DNA from: Cyclina sinensis
Lineage: Eukaryota > Mollusca > Bivalvia > Venerida > Veneridae
Reading direction: 5' to 3'
Length of the DNA stretch: 64,000 bases
Assembly (NCBI GenBank): GCA_012932295.1
Contig: JAAONU010000014.1
Coordinates: 15,689,039 to 15,753,038 of the forward strand
The notes beneath the pieces were generated by a model. It searched no databases. It worked only from the letters and a program-made list of their open reading frames with translations, and was not told where the DNA came from. This document shows, piece by piece, positions 13,401 to 25,399 of the stretch. The translations under genes and the position numbers were made by a program. How positions within the stretch are numbered: the first letter of the stretch is position 1; each line of letters begins with the position of its first letter.

Positions 13401-14552
13401 TACATATATTTGATGCAGTGGATTTGTCAGTCCGGTCATCGTTACTCGTAAATATATGACTTCAATGTCTTTACTAGCTATTATCTTGATGGTTATGTCA
13501 ATTTAGGCTGGAATAAAGTCTACAAATTTGCGGATTGCCCTAGAACCCGAGGCGGCCTCGCTGTATTGTAAATATCTTACGATACAGAAGAAAAATGAAG
13601 GAATTCACGACGAAGAGACCGTGGCCACCTTCGAAACTGGGGCTAGATACATGGTGGTGGATGCTGGAGGTAGGTGCAGGAATCCGCTGAGCACAGGCTC
13701 AGCTTAGCATAGGTTGCTTGAGATAAGCTTCTGTGATCATTCTTCCGCCGTCGTCTGTCGTTCGTCTACATCATTTAGCTTGTGAACGAACACTCTAGAG
13801 GTCTCAGTTAAGTCTTTTAGTCCCGCCTTCACATATCTGTGTTAAAATATTGTTATGTATTATTTTTCGATAAGTTTCTGAAACTAAACCATCAAGAGAT
13901 AAATGTGTTTGAGTGTTTTTAGGGTCAAAACTAGACAGCCAACTCAATTTGGACCTAGTGCATACTCTAAAGATTTTAAAAATAATTTTCTTTTAAACTG
14001 GTCAGAATAATTGTATTGTTGAACTTAGGGTATATTTTTAAGCTGGGTCACCTGTACACAATAGTAGGTCACCAGCATGAATAGTTACCTATATGTAGCT
14101 ATATGTTTTTCCAACATATCTTATTTATGTCAGAATCATTAAGTTGATTATCTCTAGGTTTTATTAGAAACTAGGCTTTTCAGGAGGTAAAACTTGATAA
14201 CCATCTCAGATTAAAACATCACTCAACTTGTCTGAAAAACGTCCAAGCCAAGCAAAGAATAATTAAATTGCGATTATTTGCTGTGCTCGTCAATACTGAC
14301 AACAATTATAATCAAAGTTGTGAAAATTATTGATCGCCTCGGTAATTATGTCTAATCATTGCAAAGTTATTTATAATTATTTTGATTAGTGGGAATTAAG
14401 TTTTGAGTCAACGCATTTTTTGAGTCAGCGAATTTAAACTCATTGCATTCAATTTATATGAATAATATAGGGAAAAATAACTGGACCGAGCGAAAGCTTC
14501 AAGTCAGACCGATCTGTCGAGTCATTGCATGTTGACTCATCGCAAAACCACT

Positions 14553-14586
<34 letters not shown>

Positions 14587-17193
14587 CAACAAAACCAGAA
14601 CGCATAGACACAGAGGCTTGATACATAATACGTAGATATTGGCATCTTGTGCAGAAAAAATCTTTTGTTTTTGCACCCACTTAGCTTGAGGAAAAAATGG
14701 TTTCGAATCCATAAGTCTAGAAACTTTGTACCTAGGAAATAAAGACTATACAGGATGATTTGGGATAATATTTAGACTGCCCTGTTATTTTTGGGCTCAC
14801 AAGGTCAAGGGTCAAGCTCACAGTAGCCCGCTTTTTAAAAACGGTTTTCGATCGAGAAAAGCTGTTTTCAGGTCATTGAAAATTCACAGTATGTTTAGGC
14901 TTGGCGAGTAGATAGGCCATATATTTTTGGGCTACAAGATAAAGGTTCGAGCTCACAAGAAAAATGGTTCTCTGTAAAGAACTCAAAAAGGGCTGCTCCC
15001 AGGACCTTCAAACTTTACAGACTAGTTAGGCATTGTGAAAAGATTAGCCGTTTTCTTTTTGGGATCCTCTTGCACAAAGGTCAAGCTCACAAGGACAAGC
15101 AAAATGAAAACTTATTCCGATGAATAACTGAAGAAAATCTGAACAGAGATCTATTCAGAACAAAAACTCTCAAGCTTTTCAGGTTGTTTGTGCATGATTA
15201 GTAGATGCTCTCTATGGTTGTTATGCCTACTTGGTCAAAGGTAAGGTTTACCAAGCCTGCACTAAAACTAGTTTCAGATAAATAACTCAATAATAACTGC
15301 ATCCAAGAATCTCAAACTGTGCATGATATTTAGGCAAGTAAATAATAAGTATTGTTTTCAAACCCACAGTGTTAAGGGCCAATCTCATAGAAGTATGCTC
15401 TTTGAAGTCGGTTTTCTGTCTTGTTACACAAGAAAAATGAATCAAGAACACTCTTACTTTATATGTGTAACGGCCTAGTGCATACGTTCCTATAATTGTA
15501 TAAATACAACCTTTTACAACTGTGTCAGAGTATCGATTTTTTGGCTAAGTGGTTAGAGTGTTGGCCTTCAATGTGTTTGGATTGGAGTTCGAATCCCTCT
15601 CTGGGTTGTGTATTCTGAGATGCATTGTATCTGTCTGTTACGGACATTTATGGTCGTAAGACATAAAATTAAGGCATGATGCATAAACGATCCATTTTGA
15701 CTCTTGGCTTACCAGTATATTGTTGATGCACATTAGCGCTAGAGGGATAAGTGTCATTCTAACAGCTTTTTAAACAATTAAATGCACACAGTTCACAGAG
15801 TCCTGAACTTTGAAAGCAGTCTGGGTCAATAACTGCTACACCGTGGACTTTTAAACTCTACAGGATGGTAAGACCTAATGAGTAGATTACTGGACAAAAC
15901 GTTTATGGTGGTTGGTAATGGGTGGTAGATGAGCTGTATGACTTTGTGATTTTGAGGCTGCTACAATTAGAAACAAAGATCATAGTCACCCGTACAGTTT
16001 GTCATTCACGATAAGTCGATATACCTTATTGACCTTACAAAATTCTGAGAGGCATAAGCGTGTGTGAGAGCATTTCAGCTACTGTATGCAAGTGTGTACG
16101 ATAATTAATGTTTTTCTTTTATGATCCAGGTGGAACTGTCGACATAATAGTCCACGAAGTCTGCTCCAATGGGTCATTAAAAGAAATCTATAAGGCCAGT
16201 GGAGGGGACTGGGGAGGTACAAGAGTTGACAAGGCTTTCTTTGACCTTTTAACTGACATTATGGGACAAACTGTCATACAGAAATTCAAGGAAGAACACC
16301 TAGATGACTTTTTTGATTTACAGAGAGAGTTTGAAGTAAAGAAAAGAAGTATCAAGCCAGACACAAAATCGAAAATAAAGGTCAAAATACCCGTCTGTCT
16401 GACTGAGACCTATGAAAAAACACATAACGAAAGTGTAATGGAGAAAGTAAAAAGAGACCGTTCTTTGAACGGTAAAATAAATTTCATGGCAGATAAAGTT
16501 CTGATTGAAAGTGGATTATTTAAAGATCTGTTCAGTACCTGCATTGAAAATATTATCCAACATCTACAGAAATTACTACAAGAGCATTCAACACTTAACA
16601 CAAAAGCTCTCCTAATGGTGGGTGGTTTCTCGGAGTGTCCGATGTTGTTTGAAGCAGTCAGATCTACCTTCCAACAGCATAATGTACTACTTCCTCAGGA
16701 CGCAGGTCTCTCAGTTCTTAAGGGAGCAGTGATATTTGGTCATGATAAAACAGATATAAAAGCCAGAATCAGCCAGTACACTTATGGTTTTCGGCAGAGG
16801 CTCAGATACGATCCTGAAGTACACAGTGGAGAAAATATTGTCACTAAAATTGTAGATGGCGAAACATTTGTTCGAGGCTGCTTTACTAAACTGGTAGAAG
16901 CTGGAGATCATCTTTCTCCAAATGCAATTTCAGCAGTGAAATCAGCTGTTCCACAAAAAGGTTTAGATTATTTTCGCCTTAACCTTTTTGCTACAGAAAT
17001 TCCTAATCCGATTCTTGTAGACAATCTTGACTGCTTTAAGCTTGGAGAAATCAAAGTTGACTGCAAAGGTGATCATGGAAAGGTTGAAGGTGCTAATGTC
17101 TTTCTTATTTTTGGTGACACCGAGTTTGAAGTTAATGCTATTCTTAAATCGACTGGAAGAGAAACAAAAGTGATGTTTTCTTTTCTAGACTAA
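10469..17193 (+). CDS. HSPA12-like Hsp70-superfamily protein, copy B (intact)
   Basis: Spliced coding model: 10469..10489, 11532..11656, 11876..12056, 12895..13119, 13507..13669, 16130..17193. It gives 592 residues with matching phases and no stop. Start MATSKTQ is the frame that fits exon 2; just upstream is an acceptor-like 'ctgtttcag' (ends 10448), suggesting a 5'UTR intron. Hsp70-type ATPase motifs are present: phosphate-1 DFGTTYSG (residues 21-28), phosphate-2 DAGGGTVD (236-243), GGDWGGTRVD (263-272) and adenosine-loop VGGFSE (402-407). There is no signal peptide and no C-terminal EEVD; it ends FSFLD. By family it is probably a cytosolic ATP-binding protein without a typical Hsp70 substrate domain; vertebrate HSPA12A/B are somewhat longer. 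AATAAA signals lie at 17363-17372. It is the only clearly functional copy in the three units. Client and role cannot be read from sequence. Confidence 0.9.
12110..12545. repeat. Dispersed repeat array in intron 3 of copy B
   Basis: About three degenerate units of 130-150 bp, marked by repeated 'gttatggcccttgatt' (near 12,287 and 12,418) and 'cttagcca' words. Intron 3 is 838 bp here but only 172 bp in copy C, so the array entered unit B after duplication or was lost from C. Short reading frames inside it are not genes. Confidence 0.7.
14553..14590. repeat. (AAT)n microsatellite
   Basis: About ten uninterrupted AAT units followed by AAC units, in intron 5 of the intact HSPA12 copy. A leucine run in the opposite-strand reading frame is an artefact of this repeat. 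Confidence 0.95.
14780..15880. repeat. Degenerate AAGGTCA-type repeat array in intron 5 of copy B
   Basis: Successive units of roughly 150 bp with words such as 'caaggtcaa', 'agctcacaag' and 'aaactttacag...agtta'. They account for much of the 2,460-bp intron 5, which is only 148 bp in copy C and 125 bp in copy A. A tRNA-like segment sits inside it at 15,541-15,612. Confidence 0.65.
15541..15612 (+). repeat. tRNA-derived SINE head
   Basis: An A-box-like ggctaagtggttagagtg and a B-box-like gagttcgaatcc are spaced as in a tRNA. The anticodon arm does not fold cleanly and unrelated sequence follows directly, so this looks like a SINE head or tRNA pseudogene rather than a working tRNA. Confidence 0.5.
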
Positions 17194-17330
17194 AATATTT
17201 TCTAAACCTGTTTGTTTGCAGATACATGAAAGATAATCAGATCTTGCTATGCTACTGGGATGAGGTTTTAACGAATATACTTTTATCTTTATATATGTTT
17301 TGCTGGAAGATTTCTATGAGATATTGATGA

Positions 17331-17348
17331 CCCCCCCCCCCCCCCCCC
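17331..17348. repeat. Poly(C) run of 18
   Basis: Uninterrupted C18 about 140 bp past the stop of HSPA12 copy B and just before its likely AATAAA signals, so it may be transcribed in the 3'UTR. Units A and C have no such run. Confidence 0.95.
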
Positions 17349-17827
17349 TAAAAAATAATACAAATAAATAAAAGTCACCAGTCATAAGCAGACATTCACA
17401 GATTAGATTATTTCCATCAAGTGATAAAGATTCTGGTTGCATTGTATTATTTGTATCCATTTATATATAGTCTGGTCAAAAAAGTTATCATATTCACAAA
17501 ATAAGCTCGAGAAAAGTTGGCAACACAATCTGTGTATCATGTAAGCTTTAATTATTTCCAACATCATATGTATCTGTCTTTTTCTTTATAAAGTGTATGT
17601 TATTTCCATGAACGTTTGCACATAAAATGCAGAGATCATTTCTTTCAGTACAAACACTGTCAACAACAGTCAGAACTTTGCAGAATCTTGCTACAGTCCA
17701 ACCAATAACATGTTAAGTTTAAAAATACAAAAATACGTCATTGACTTTACCGTTAATTCTCATAAAACTTTAATAAGACGCTAGAATGTGTGTTTTTTTT
17801 TTAATTTATTCATACACAGCAACATTT

Positions 17828-18950
17828 TTATTCATCAAAGCCATGTTCTCCATGACAAACATATGGGATAGTTTCGATTCCAAGAAGATAATCTAGGAAA
17901 TAGTGCTTTCCAAATTCCGGAAGTGCTTTCTTGGTACATTCTAGAAAAAACAACAACAGTATTGCTAGGCAATATTTACATTGTGTGATCAATAAACAAT
18001 TTAAGATGGACAGACGGACGAATATGACAAAATATGCTGTCATCGGAATGTTTCTAGTAGTAAAATTTATGGCACTTTATCTTTTCAGCTTTCAAAAAAA
18101 ATCCTAACCGAGTCTTCCTTTTCAACAAAACTCCCGATATATTTAGGCCGTTTAACGAAAAACAACAACGTCTGATGCTAATGTTTTGAGAAACCTTAAA
18201 CATTTCAAAACGCTTAGACTATACAGATGTGCCAAGTGTAAAATATCGAAAGTTTGAAAAGTCTGTTAAAGTGGAACAGACTTTGGTTACAGAGTATTGT
18301 ATATAAAAGACACAGTTTAGTATTTTTATTTTCTAAAACAGAAACATAAACTTACATTACCTGTTACTGGAAATAGTTCCTCGTCATAAGCTTGGTCTTC
18401 TGTAATGTCATAATAAACCGATGTCGAGAGCTACCTGTTAGTATAAATAATATTGAAAATTTCAATTAATGTTTAGTAGTGAGAAGTATTTCATGCAATG
18501 TCTTCAACAATGTATAAATCCACGAACTATTTAGATTGTTTATTTTATGATCAGTATAAACATATTTATTTTACATCAATTGGGAAGAAAGTTCTTGCAA
18601 CTTATATTAAATCCCCCTCGATGACTGCTTCCTAGAGGAGCAGATCAGTGGAACTGCTAGGTACTACTATATTTCATTTCTTTTCCTGCTGTTTTGATGC
18701 AGGAATTTCTACAGTTATTTCATGTCAAAATAGTATATATATATTTTGGAAATTGTAACGAAAGAATTGTATAAAATATAATTTCTGACAGTCCGTACGA
18801 GTCTGAAGTCATTACCGGAGTTCAGTTGCGAAAATCTGTTCAAGAGGTGGTGAACAAATATTTTAATACAAAGATATGCTCAAAGATATGTCACTGAAAT
18901 GTTCAACATACCTTCTCGAGTCTTAATGAGGAGGCTGGGGTGAATAACGA
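17828..18950 (-). pseudogene. Four-cysteine-motif gene, copy B (reduced)
   Basis: Terminal exon 17828..17940 encodes ECTKKALPEFGKHYF and IPYVCHGE, then stops early, losing the final CxC pair present in copy C. The 39-bp exon 18361..18399 (EDQAYDEELFPVT) is intact, with acceptor, donor and phase 1-1. Upstream, 18912 to about 18934 matches the end of exon 36148..36210 of copy C but its 5' part is missing and its acceptor no longer keeps phase. The long exon and the four-cysteine exon (counterparts of 33675..34247 and 32493..32630) are deleted: sequence near 18,600-18,700 passes directly to the part matching about 35,870. It might still be transcribed as a short form, but I read it as a decayed copy. 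It ends 635 bp from the HSPA12 stop, tail to tail. Confidence 0.6.
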
Positions 18951-18959
18951 AGGTTTTCG

Positions 18960-21100
18960 AACTAGTTACACCATAAGTAATCAACAACATTCACTGTCCA
19001 TAAGCACAGAAATTTAGCCAAAAATAATTAAAAAATAACACATTCTCACGCCGTTATTCACGATTATTTACAGGTTGTACTGAAACGTACAAACTGTAAT
19101 TGTATTTCAAGTTTAGTTTTGTTTTAAATCATGTTTGACTTATTTTCATGAGATATGATATGATACTTAGTCATGTTTCAGACGTTATTTGCAAGCTTGA
19201 AAATTGCATTTTTAAATACTACATGTTTTGTTTAGTAATGTTGAGTTATTTATTTTGAAATAAGATTCTAGAAAGTCTTTGGCTTGTTTTATATTTTATC
19301 ACATCCGTTGTTTAATTTACCTGGCGTGTATGTATGACTATTTTGAAGCGTCTAAAATAATAGTGCAGTCTATAGTCCTCATTCCCAGACCCCGCAATGT
19401 CGTTATACTTGTCCTTCTGCTTCATATCCAAACTTGAAGAAACTTTTGTCCGGCTTCAACAGTACACAAGTTGGACGTTTGGTGTGATACCGAGAAACGG
19501 TAAATCAGTGATCAGCATTGTATTTAAATTTATTTGTTTGTGTTAAGAAAGAATTTCAAGACCAAGTTTCTTTCATACAAAGAGAAGAAAAAATACTAAA
19601 ATATCAGGATGAGTAACAATCATTTTTCTAACAAACTTTCCTATTATTAAAACATCTAATTATAACCCCATATCTACAAATCTTCTGGTAGAACCAACGC
19701 TAATCAGGTATTCTTTTTTTCTGGCACAAAAACTGGTGAATGGTACCTTTTTAATCTAATGTCATTATTTGAGGATTTCGACTGAATTTGCCTTTTTGTC
19801 TTTATAATCTTCCATAAGGAGTATACACGTGCCGTGTAAAACAAATAACACTAGTATACTTGTAAACCTTGAGATTTCAAGAGATACCTTCCCATTACAC
19901 ATTTATTTTTCTTCATAATGCCAGCTCGGAGATTTGCAGAATTAATATATATTTTGTTCTATGGGCCCGAAAAAATGTTTGTAACATACCTTCTTCATAT
20001 AATTACAGGATGATAATATGACACGTAAAAACTAGGCAATATTCTTGAATTTACATGTTAATTATTTATGAAATACATACTTGAAAATTGAAAATAAACA
20101 TGATTGTAAAAAGTGAAACATATTGTTCAAGCCTAATCCTTGCGACGCATTCAATAGTTTATTAGAAAAGATCTTGGTCGGTTGGACTCGAACTCTGTAC
20201 CGAGCGAGAAAGCATATCAGGAATAGGTGGTCCCGAAGTCAATCGACACAACCTTTACGTGGTCCTCTTTGCTCAGATATAACGACTGAAAAATATCTCT
20301 GTATATGAATACAAAATATTTTGCGTTTTTCCGATCGATTTCTAGGTTACTCGGAAGATTTTTTATGATCTTCAAAGTTTTTATCATCAAAATATCGACA
20401 CCGTCTGCAGGCTACTTTCGTTTTCTATTTTGGTACTTTAAATAGAACTGCAAGGGAGGTAACTTAGAAACAACAAGAAACATAAATCAACAACGTTTTA
20501 ATCAATATAATTTCGAGTTTACATATTAGTTTATAAACAGTTTATATAATCTTTATTTCACTTTAAAATAGTATAGACTGATCAGCAAAGGATGTAACTA
20601 ATAAATAGTGAATAAACAAAATTATATGTAAGACATCGTCAATGACGGTATATATATTTTGTTATGTATTCTCATCAATTTTCTAAGTCCGGCAGTTGGC
20701 ATTTTGACCCTATGAAATTTTAATACCTTATTCTTAGCAAATACTTTATCTGATCAAAAGTTTATGATATTTGCCGTTTATTTTGCGTTAAGAAAAAAAA
20801 CTGTGTTACTTTCCTGTACTGTGTAAGGAAAATAAGCAACGTTTATTTGGGTCTAACTATTTCCTTTAATTTAACATTGAATTTCATAAAAGCAATTAGG
20901 TCCGTAGCTTTGAACATTACAACTACCAAAAAAAAGGTTCGGCAACAAACTTTTGGACAATTAAAGGCAATTAAACATCATAAGAGGACGAATGATATAA
21001 GCGGAGCTGTTTATAACATACACATATCAAACTGTTGATTGCCTAGTTATTAAACATTGTCAATTTACGATATAATCTTGCACCTCTGCGCCTTATATCA
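18960..21100. other. Non-coding part of unit B
   Basis: The first 200 bp align with 36,240-36,450 of unit C, and 19,860-20,330 aligns with 8,900-9,400 of unit A. No reading frame is conserved between units, and I see no gene. Confidence 0.5.
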
Positions 21101-21105
21101 CAGCC

Positions 21106-21390
21106 CGCCCGCTTAGCTCAATAGGTAGAGCACTGGATTAGTAATCCATAGGTCGATGGTTCGACCACTGGGCAGGGCAAAATTTCTCCGTGACAATTGA
21201 TCTCAGCCATTGTGTCTACTGTTCATTTGTCTCTCACCGCTGATTCAGAGTAGATCATATGGGAACAGTAGTCAGTCACTTGCGGTGAAATTGGTAATTA
21301 CTGGTTAGTTATCCAGGAAAACCGGTTAGGTGGACTGACCGCTGATATATAACCTAGATGTTGAAATCGGCGTTAAACCCCAAAAATACG
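21106..21390 (+). mobile_element. tRNA-derived SINE, plus orientation
   Basis: The head is tRNA-like (A box 'cttagctcaataggtagagc', B box 'ggttcgacc'). The body matches the SINE at 42,671-42,937 in opposite orientation: 'aaatttctccgtgacaatt', 'agtcacttgcggtgaaa', 'ggttaggtggactgaccgc' and a 'gcgttaaaccccaa' tail. I see no clear target-site duplication. Unit A has no SINE at the matching place near 9,680, so it entered after units A and B separated or lies outside their aligned part. Confidence 0.85.
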
Positions 21391-23689
21391 CTCAATGTAT
21401 AGCACCGACTCAAGGGACTCAAGGGGCTACAGGTCCTTTCTGTAACCACTAAACTACAGATTTGCCCTAATTGCGCTTATTGACAATAACAATGTTCCGT
21501 GAATATAAAGAAATTTTATTGAATTTGTTATTTTTTATATTTTTATGAGAACCTATCTTAGTTCTGTACCGGACGGTCCTTTATAATGGTTTCGTAGAAA
21601 TTGAAATCATGACTCCAAACAAGACGCTATTATAACATGACCAAGAACATAAATGGAATTTTGAAAAATAATAAGAGAAAATCATTATAAAATGGTTTAG
21701 GCTGAAATATTAAAGCGATAAATTATCAAAACAGTAATGTTTTTAATACTTGAAAAATAATATCATTAAATCGATTTGTGATCTACGCATGCGTCATATA
21801 TTAAGATTTTAAGAAAGAATATTACTTCCTTATTCGAAAAAGATATTAAATAAATGAGGAATTTTAAAACCAGATAATTATCTTTCATCTTCTCTTTTTA
21901 AATTTCAAGTTTTTAAATGTCATTCGTCTTCAAAAAGTGCAATAATGTGGTTAAGAAAGTAATAACATGTATTTGCATAATAAACATATTCAGTTTCTTT
22001 ATATGTTGCGTGTCCTCACATGTTTTGAACTCTTTGGAAATATAGGTAAATAGATGGCACAAAGTAGTTTGAAATTCATAATTACAACAAATAGATTGAG
22101 TAAACCTGTTTTGAATTTGTTCTGTTTTCAGTTAAAGTTTGAATATTAGATTTTTTTTCATAAAAATAATTTGAAATGTTCTCCTTTTGGTTTGTGATAG
22201 ATCACACCCATACCTTGAAATGTTAAGATATGTCAAAAATATATCTATGATTTATACTTAGATCAAAATCTAAACTTACTTAACATGCCATAGGCCTTTA
22301 CATTTTACTCCTATTACTTTTTCAGAATGATAAATGAAAGAAAAGATGGCGACTTCAAAAACGCAAGTAAGAATGTTAGTATTTTTGCTTTCAATGAAAT
22401 AAGGTACGAGAAACGTTTTCTTCGTAATAGAAAAAACAAAATCTTTAAGTCGATAAATATTTCAGCGTTCAAACATGTTACGACTTCGTACGTTTTTATG
22501 TTCGTTGTTCTTATCTAGTATTTAAGAATACTTAGGTCCTACATTTAAAGGTCTGATCGATTGGAATAGTTATGTAAAAATAGTATTGTATTGTCAAAAC
22601 TAAAGTCGTGGGTCTAAACATTAAATAATTAATTACACCTAACATTCCATACCGTCACAATTACACTTAAAATAACTGTCTCAGTACTTACACCAGACAG
22701 CAATTAATATCGATAATAATAAACAAAATCAATTAAAGAAATTCAATTGTGTCAATGGAAAGGAAAGTACTATTAATACATTTGAGAAGCTAGCAATGAT
22801 TTTGCTAGCACCAATATCAAGGTCACCATTATCTATAGATTTGGAAATCTAACATACTCGTAATAAGATGCACAAACACAGCTTCGATAAAAACAACAAC
22901 AGATTTTGGGAATTTGAGTACTTAATAACTTAAGATTTTTTTACAGTCATCTCCAAAATTTCCATCCAGAACGGCGACTGGACAGGTACCGAACAAAATT
23001 CATTTTTTATTAAATCATTTCTTTCAGACGAGTATGAGTGCAATATACGTAAGGTTCATATATAAGACAGGTAAATTCCACCTCAAAAAGTTGTACATGT
23101 GAAACTGGCATATAGTTGGACATAACTCATATGTAGGACGCTTAAAAATGCGTGCAATTTACACGTTAAATACCCAAAAGGCCTTACGGTTTCACATAAG
23201 AAATCTACCTTATTAAATAGTATTTAACACTTTTATTGGCTTAGGATTCGATACCAGATATTGTTCTTGAATCAAGTCTTACTGTTAAGCATCAAGCTCT
23301 CATGAATTAGGACAAACCTGATGTCGTGTATTTGACACACGTAGTTTCTGTACAGTTTTCATCTCAGCCGTCATAAAAAAATGTGTCAATGCCTTTTCAG
23401 AGGTACATTTCAATCTCATTTCTTAACTTTCACAGACCAAAATTAACAATAAGAAGTTGATGGTAGCAGCTATTGATTTCGGTACAACTTATTCAGGATG
23501 GGCTTATTCTTTTTATCATGACTACAAGTCAGACCCGACTAAGATTTCGTGCAAACAATGGTGAGTTATACTATTTTTCTCATAGATTTATGAAGGTGAC
23601 CATCAACATTGTATACTTTTTCTCTTTAAGGAGTCTCTAAAGAATTGTGGAATATTTAAAGAAACTCTATTTCCGTAATTTGTAGGATG

Positions 23690-25390
23690 TTGACAGTTGT
23701 AGTAAGCAGTAGCAGTGGGCTCATAGAAGTAAATGTAAAGAAGGCAGTGGCAACAGAGGGCAGGCGCAGTAGGTAAAATGTGAAGTGGACAGTAGGAGTA
23801 GCTGGAATCACCAATAGGCATAACGTTAAGTTGACAGTAGCAGTAGATAGCAGTAGCGGAAGTTAAATGTGAAGTTGACAGTAGCAGCGATTTTCAGTAA
23901 CCGGAGGCAAACCATAAAATTGTAAGAATCAGTAGATAGCAGTAGCAATAGGCAAAATGTGCAGCTGTCATTAGCGGAAGTTGAGACAGTAGCAGCGACT
24001 TGCAGTAACAGGAGGCAAACAATAAAATTGTAAGAAGCAGTAGATAGCAGTAGCAATAGGTAAAATGTGCAGCTGACATTAGCGGAAGTTGGGACACTAG
24101 CAGCGACCTGCAGTAACAGGAGGCAAACCATAAAATTGTAAGAAGCTGTAGATAGCAGTAGCAACAGGTAAAAAGTGCAGCTGACATTAGCGGAAGTTGG
24201 GACAGTAGCAGTGACTTGCACTAACAGGAGGCAAACAATAAAATTGTAAGAAGCAGTAGATAGCAGTAGCAATAGGTAAAATGTGCAGCAGACATTAGCG
24301 GAAGTTTGCAGGTAGCAGTAGGAAAAATGTAAAGTCAGCAACAGCAGTCACTTGCAGTAGAAGTATGCTTAACGTAAAGTTGACAATAGCAGTAGCTTGC
24401 AAAAGCAGAAGGTAAAATGTGAATTTGACAGTAGCAGTATTTACAGAAGCAGAAGGTAAAATTTGAAGTTGACAGTAGCAGTAGGTTGCATTAGAAGTAT
24501 GCTAAACGTGAAGTAGCAGTAGGTTGTAGAATGCTGTAGGTAAAATGTGAAGTTGACAGTAGCAGTAGTTAAAGAAGTAGAAGGTAAAATGTGAAGATGA
24601 CAGTAGCAGTAGCTCGTAGTAGAAGTATGCTAAACGTGAAGTTGACAGTAGCAGTAGGTTGCAGAAGCAATAGGTAAAATGTGTAGTTGACAGTTGCAGT
24701 AGGTTGCAGAAGCAGTAGGCATAACGTGAAATTTGAAGTAGCAGTAGATAGCAGTAGCAGAAAGCTAAATGTGAAGTCGACAGTAGCAGTAGCTTGCAGT
24801 AGCAGGAATCAAAACGTGAAGTTGTCCATATCTGTAGATAGCAGTAGCAATAGGTTAAATGTTAAGTTGACATTTGCAAAAGTTGGAAGTAGCAATAGAC
24901 AAAAGGTAAATTTGACAATAAAAGTAGATAGCAGTAGGTAAAATATGAACCTGGTAGTAGCAGACGAAAAATGAAGCAGAATGTAAAACGGGAAGTTGGC
25001 TGTAGCAAAAGCTTGTAGAAGCAGTAGGCAAAATGTAAGTTGGCAATAGCAGTAACTTGCACTAGCAGTAGGCTAAACGTGAAGTTGGCAGTAGCAGCAG
25101 CTTGCAGAAACAGAAGGGGAAAATGAAATTGACAAAAGCAGTAAGTTGCACTAATAGGAGGCAGAACATGAAGTTGTCAGAAGCAGTAGATGGCAGTAGC
25201 AATAGATAAATGTGAAATTTATAGTAGAAGTAAATACCAGAAGGTAAATCATGATGTTGTCAGTAACAGCAGCTTGCAGAAACTGTAGGATAAACGATAA
25301 AGTTGACAGCAGCAGTAGGCTCTGTTACAGAAATAGTAAGGAAAATCTGAGGTGAATCTGTCAGAAGCAGTAGCTTGCAAAGAGTGATAC
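23690..25390. repeat. GTAGCAGTAG minisatellite, left arm, with a 108-bp higher-order block
   Basis: Basic units of about 45-54 bp vary around 'gcagtaggtaaaatgtgaag' and 'ttgacagtagcagtag'. Between about 23,850 and 24,310 pairs of units form a 108-bp higher-order repeat: 'gtgcagc' recurs at 23959, 24067, 24175 and 24283, exactly 108 apart. Because 108 is a multiple of three, long reading frames appear on the minus strand; they are by-products. Confidence 0.9.
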
Positions 25391-25399
25391 GTGGTTGGT

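Larger units (their letters stand above)
9900..21840. repeat. Segmental duplication unit B
   Basis: Second tandem unit, holding the intact HSPA12-like gene and a shortened convergent cysteine gene. The region upstream of coding exon 1 (about 10,010-10,440) aligns with 21,870-22,320 of unit C, so the 5' flank is part of the duplication. Exon 1 positions give an offset of 11,877 bp (10469 against 22346). Unit B alone carries the long repeat-filled introns 3 and 5. Boundaries are approximate. Confidence 0.75.

Noticed and set aside
16188..16911. Minus-strand frames opposite HSPA12 exon 6
   Set aside because: Shadows of the true coding strand.
21106..21180. Possible functional tRNA (AGT-like anticodon)
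   Set aside because: Acceptor and anticodon stems pair poorly and the SINE body follows directly.
23826..24341. 171-codon minus-strand reading frame with a repeated 36-residue phrase
   Set aside because: The period is exactly the 108-bp repeat, another frame is open over the same array, and there are no splice or start signals. It is a by-product of the minisatellite.
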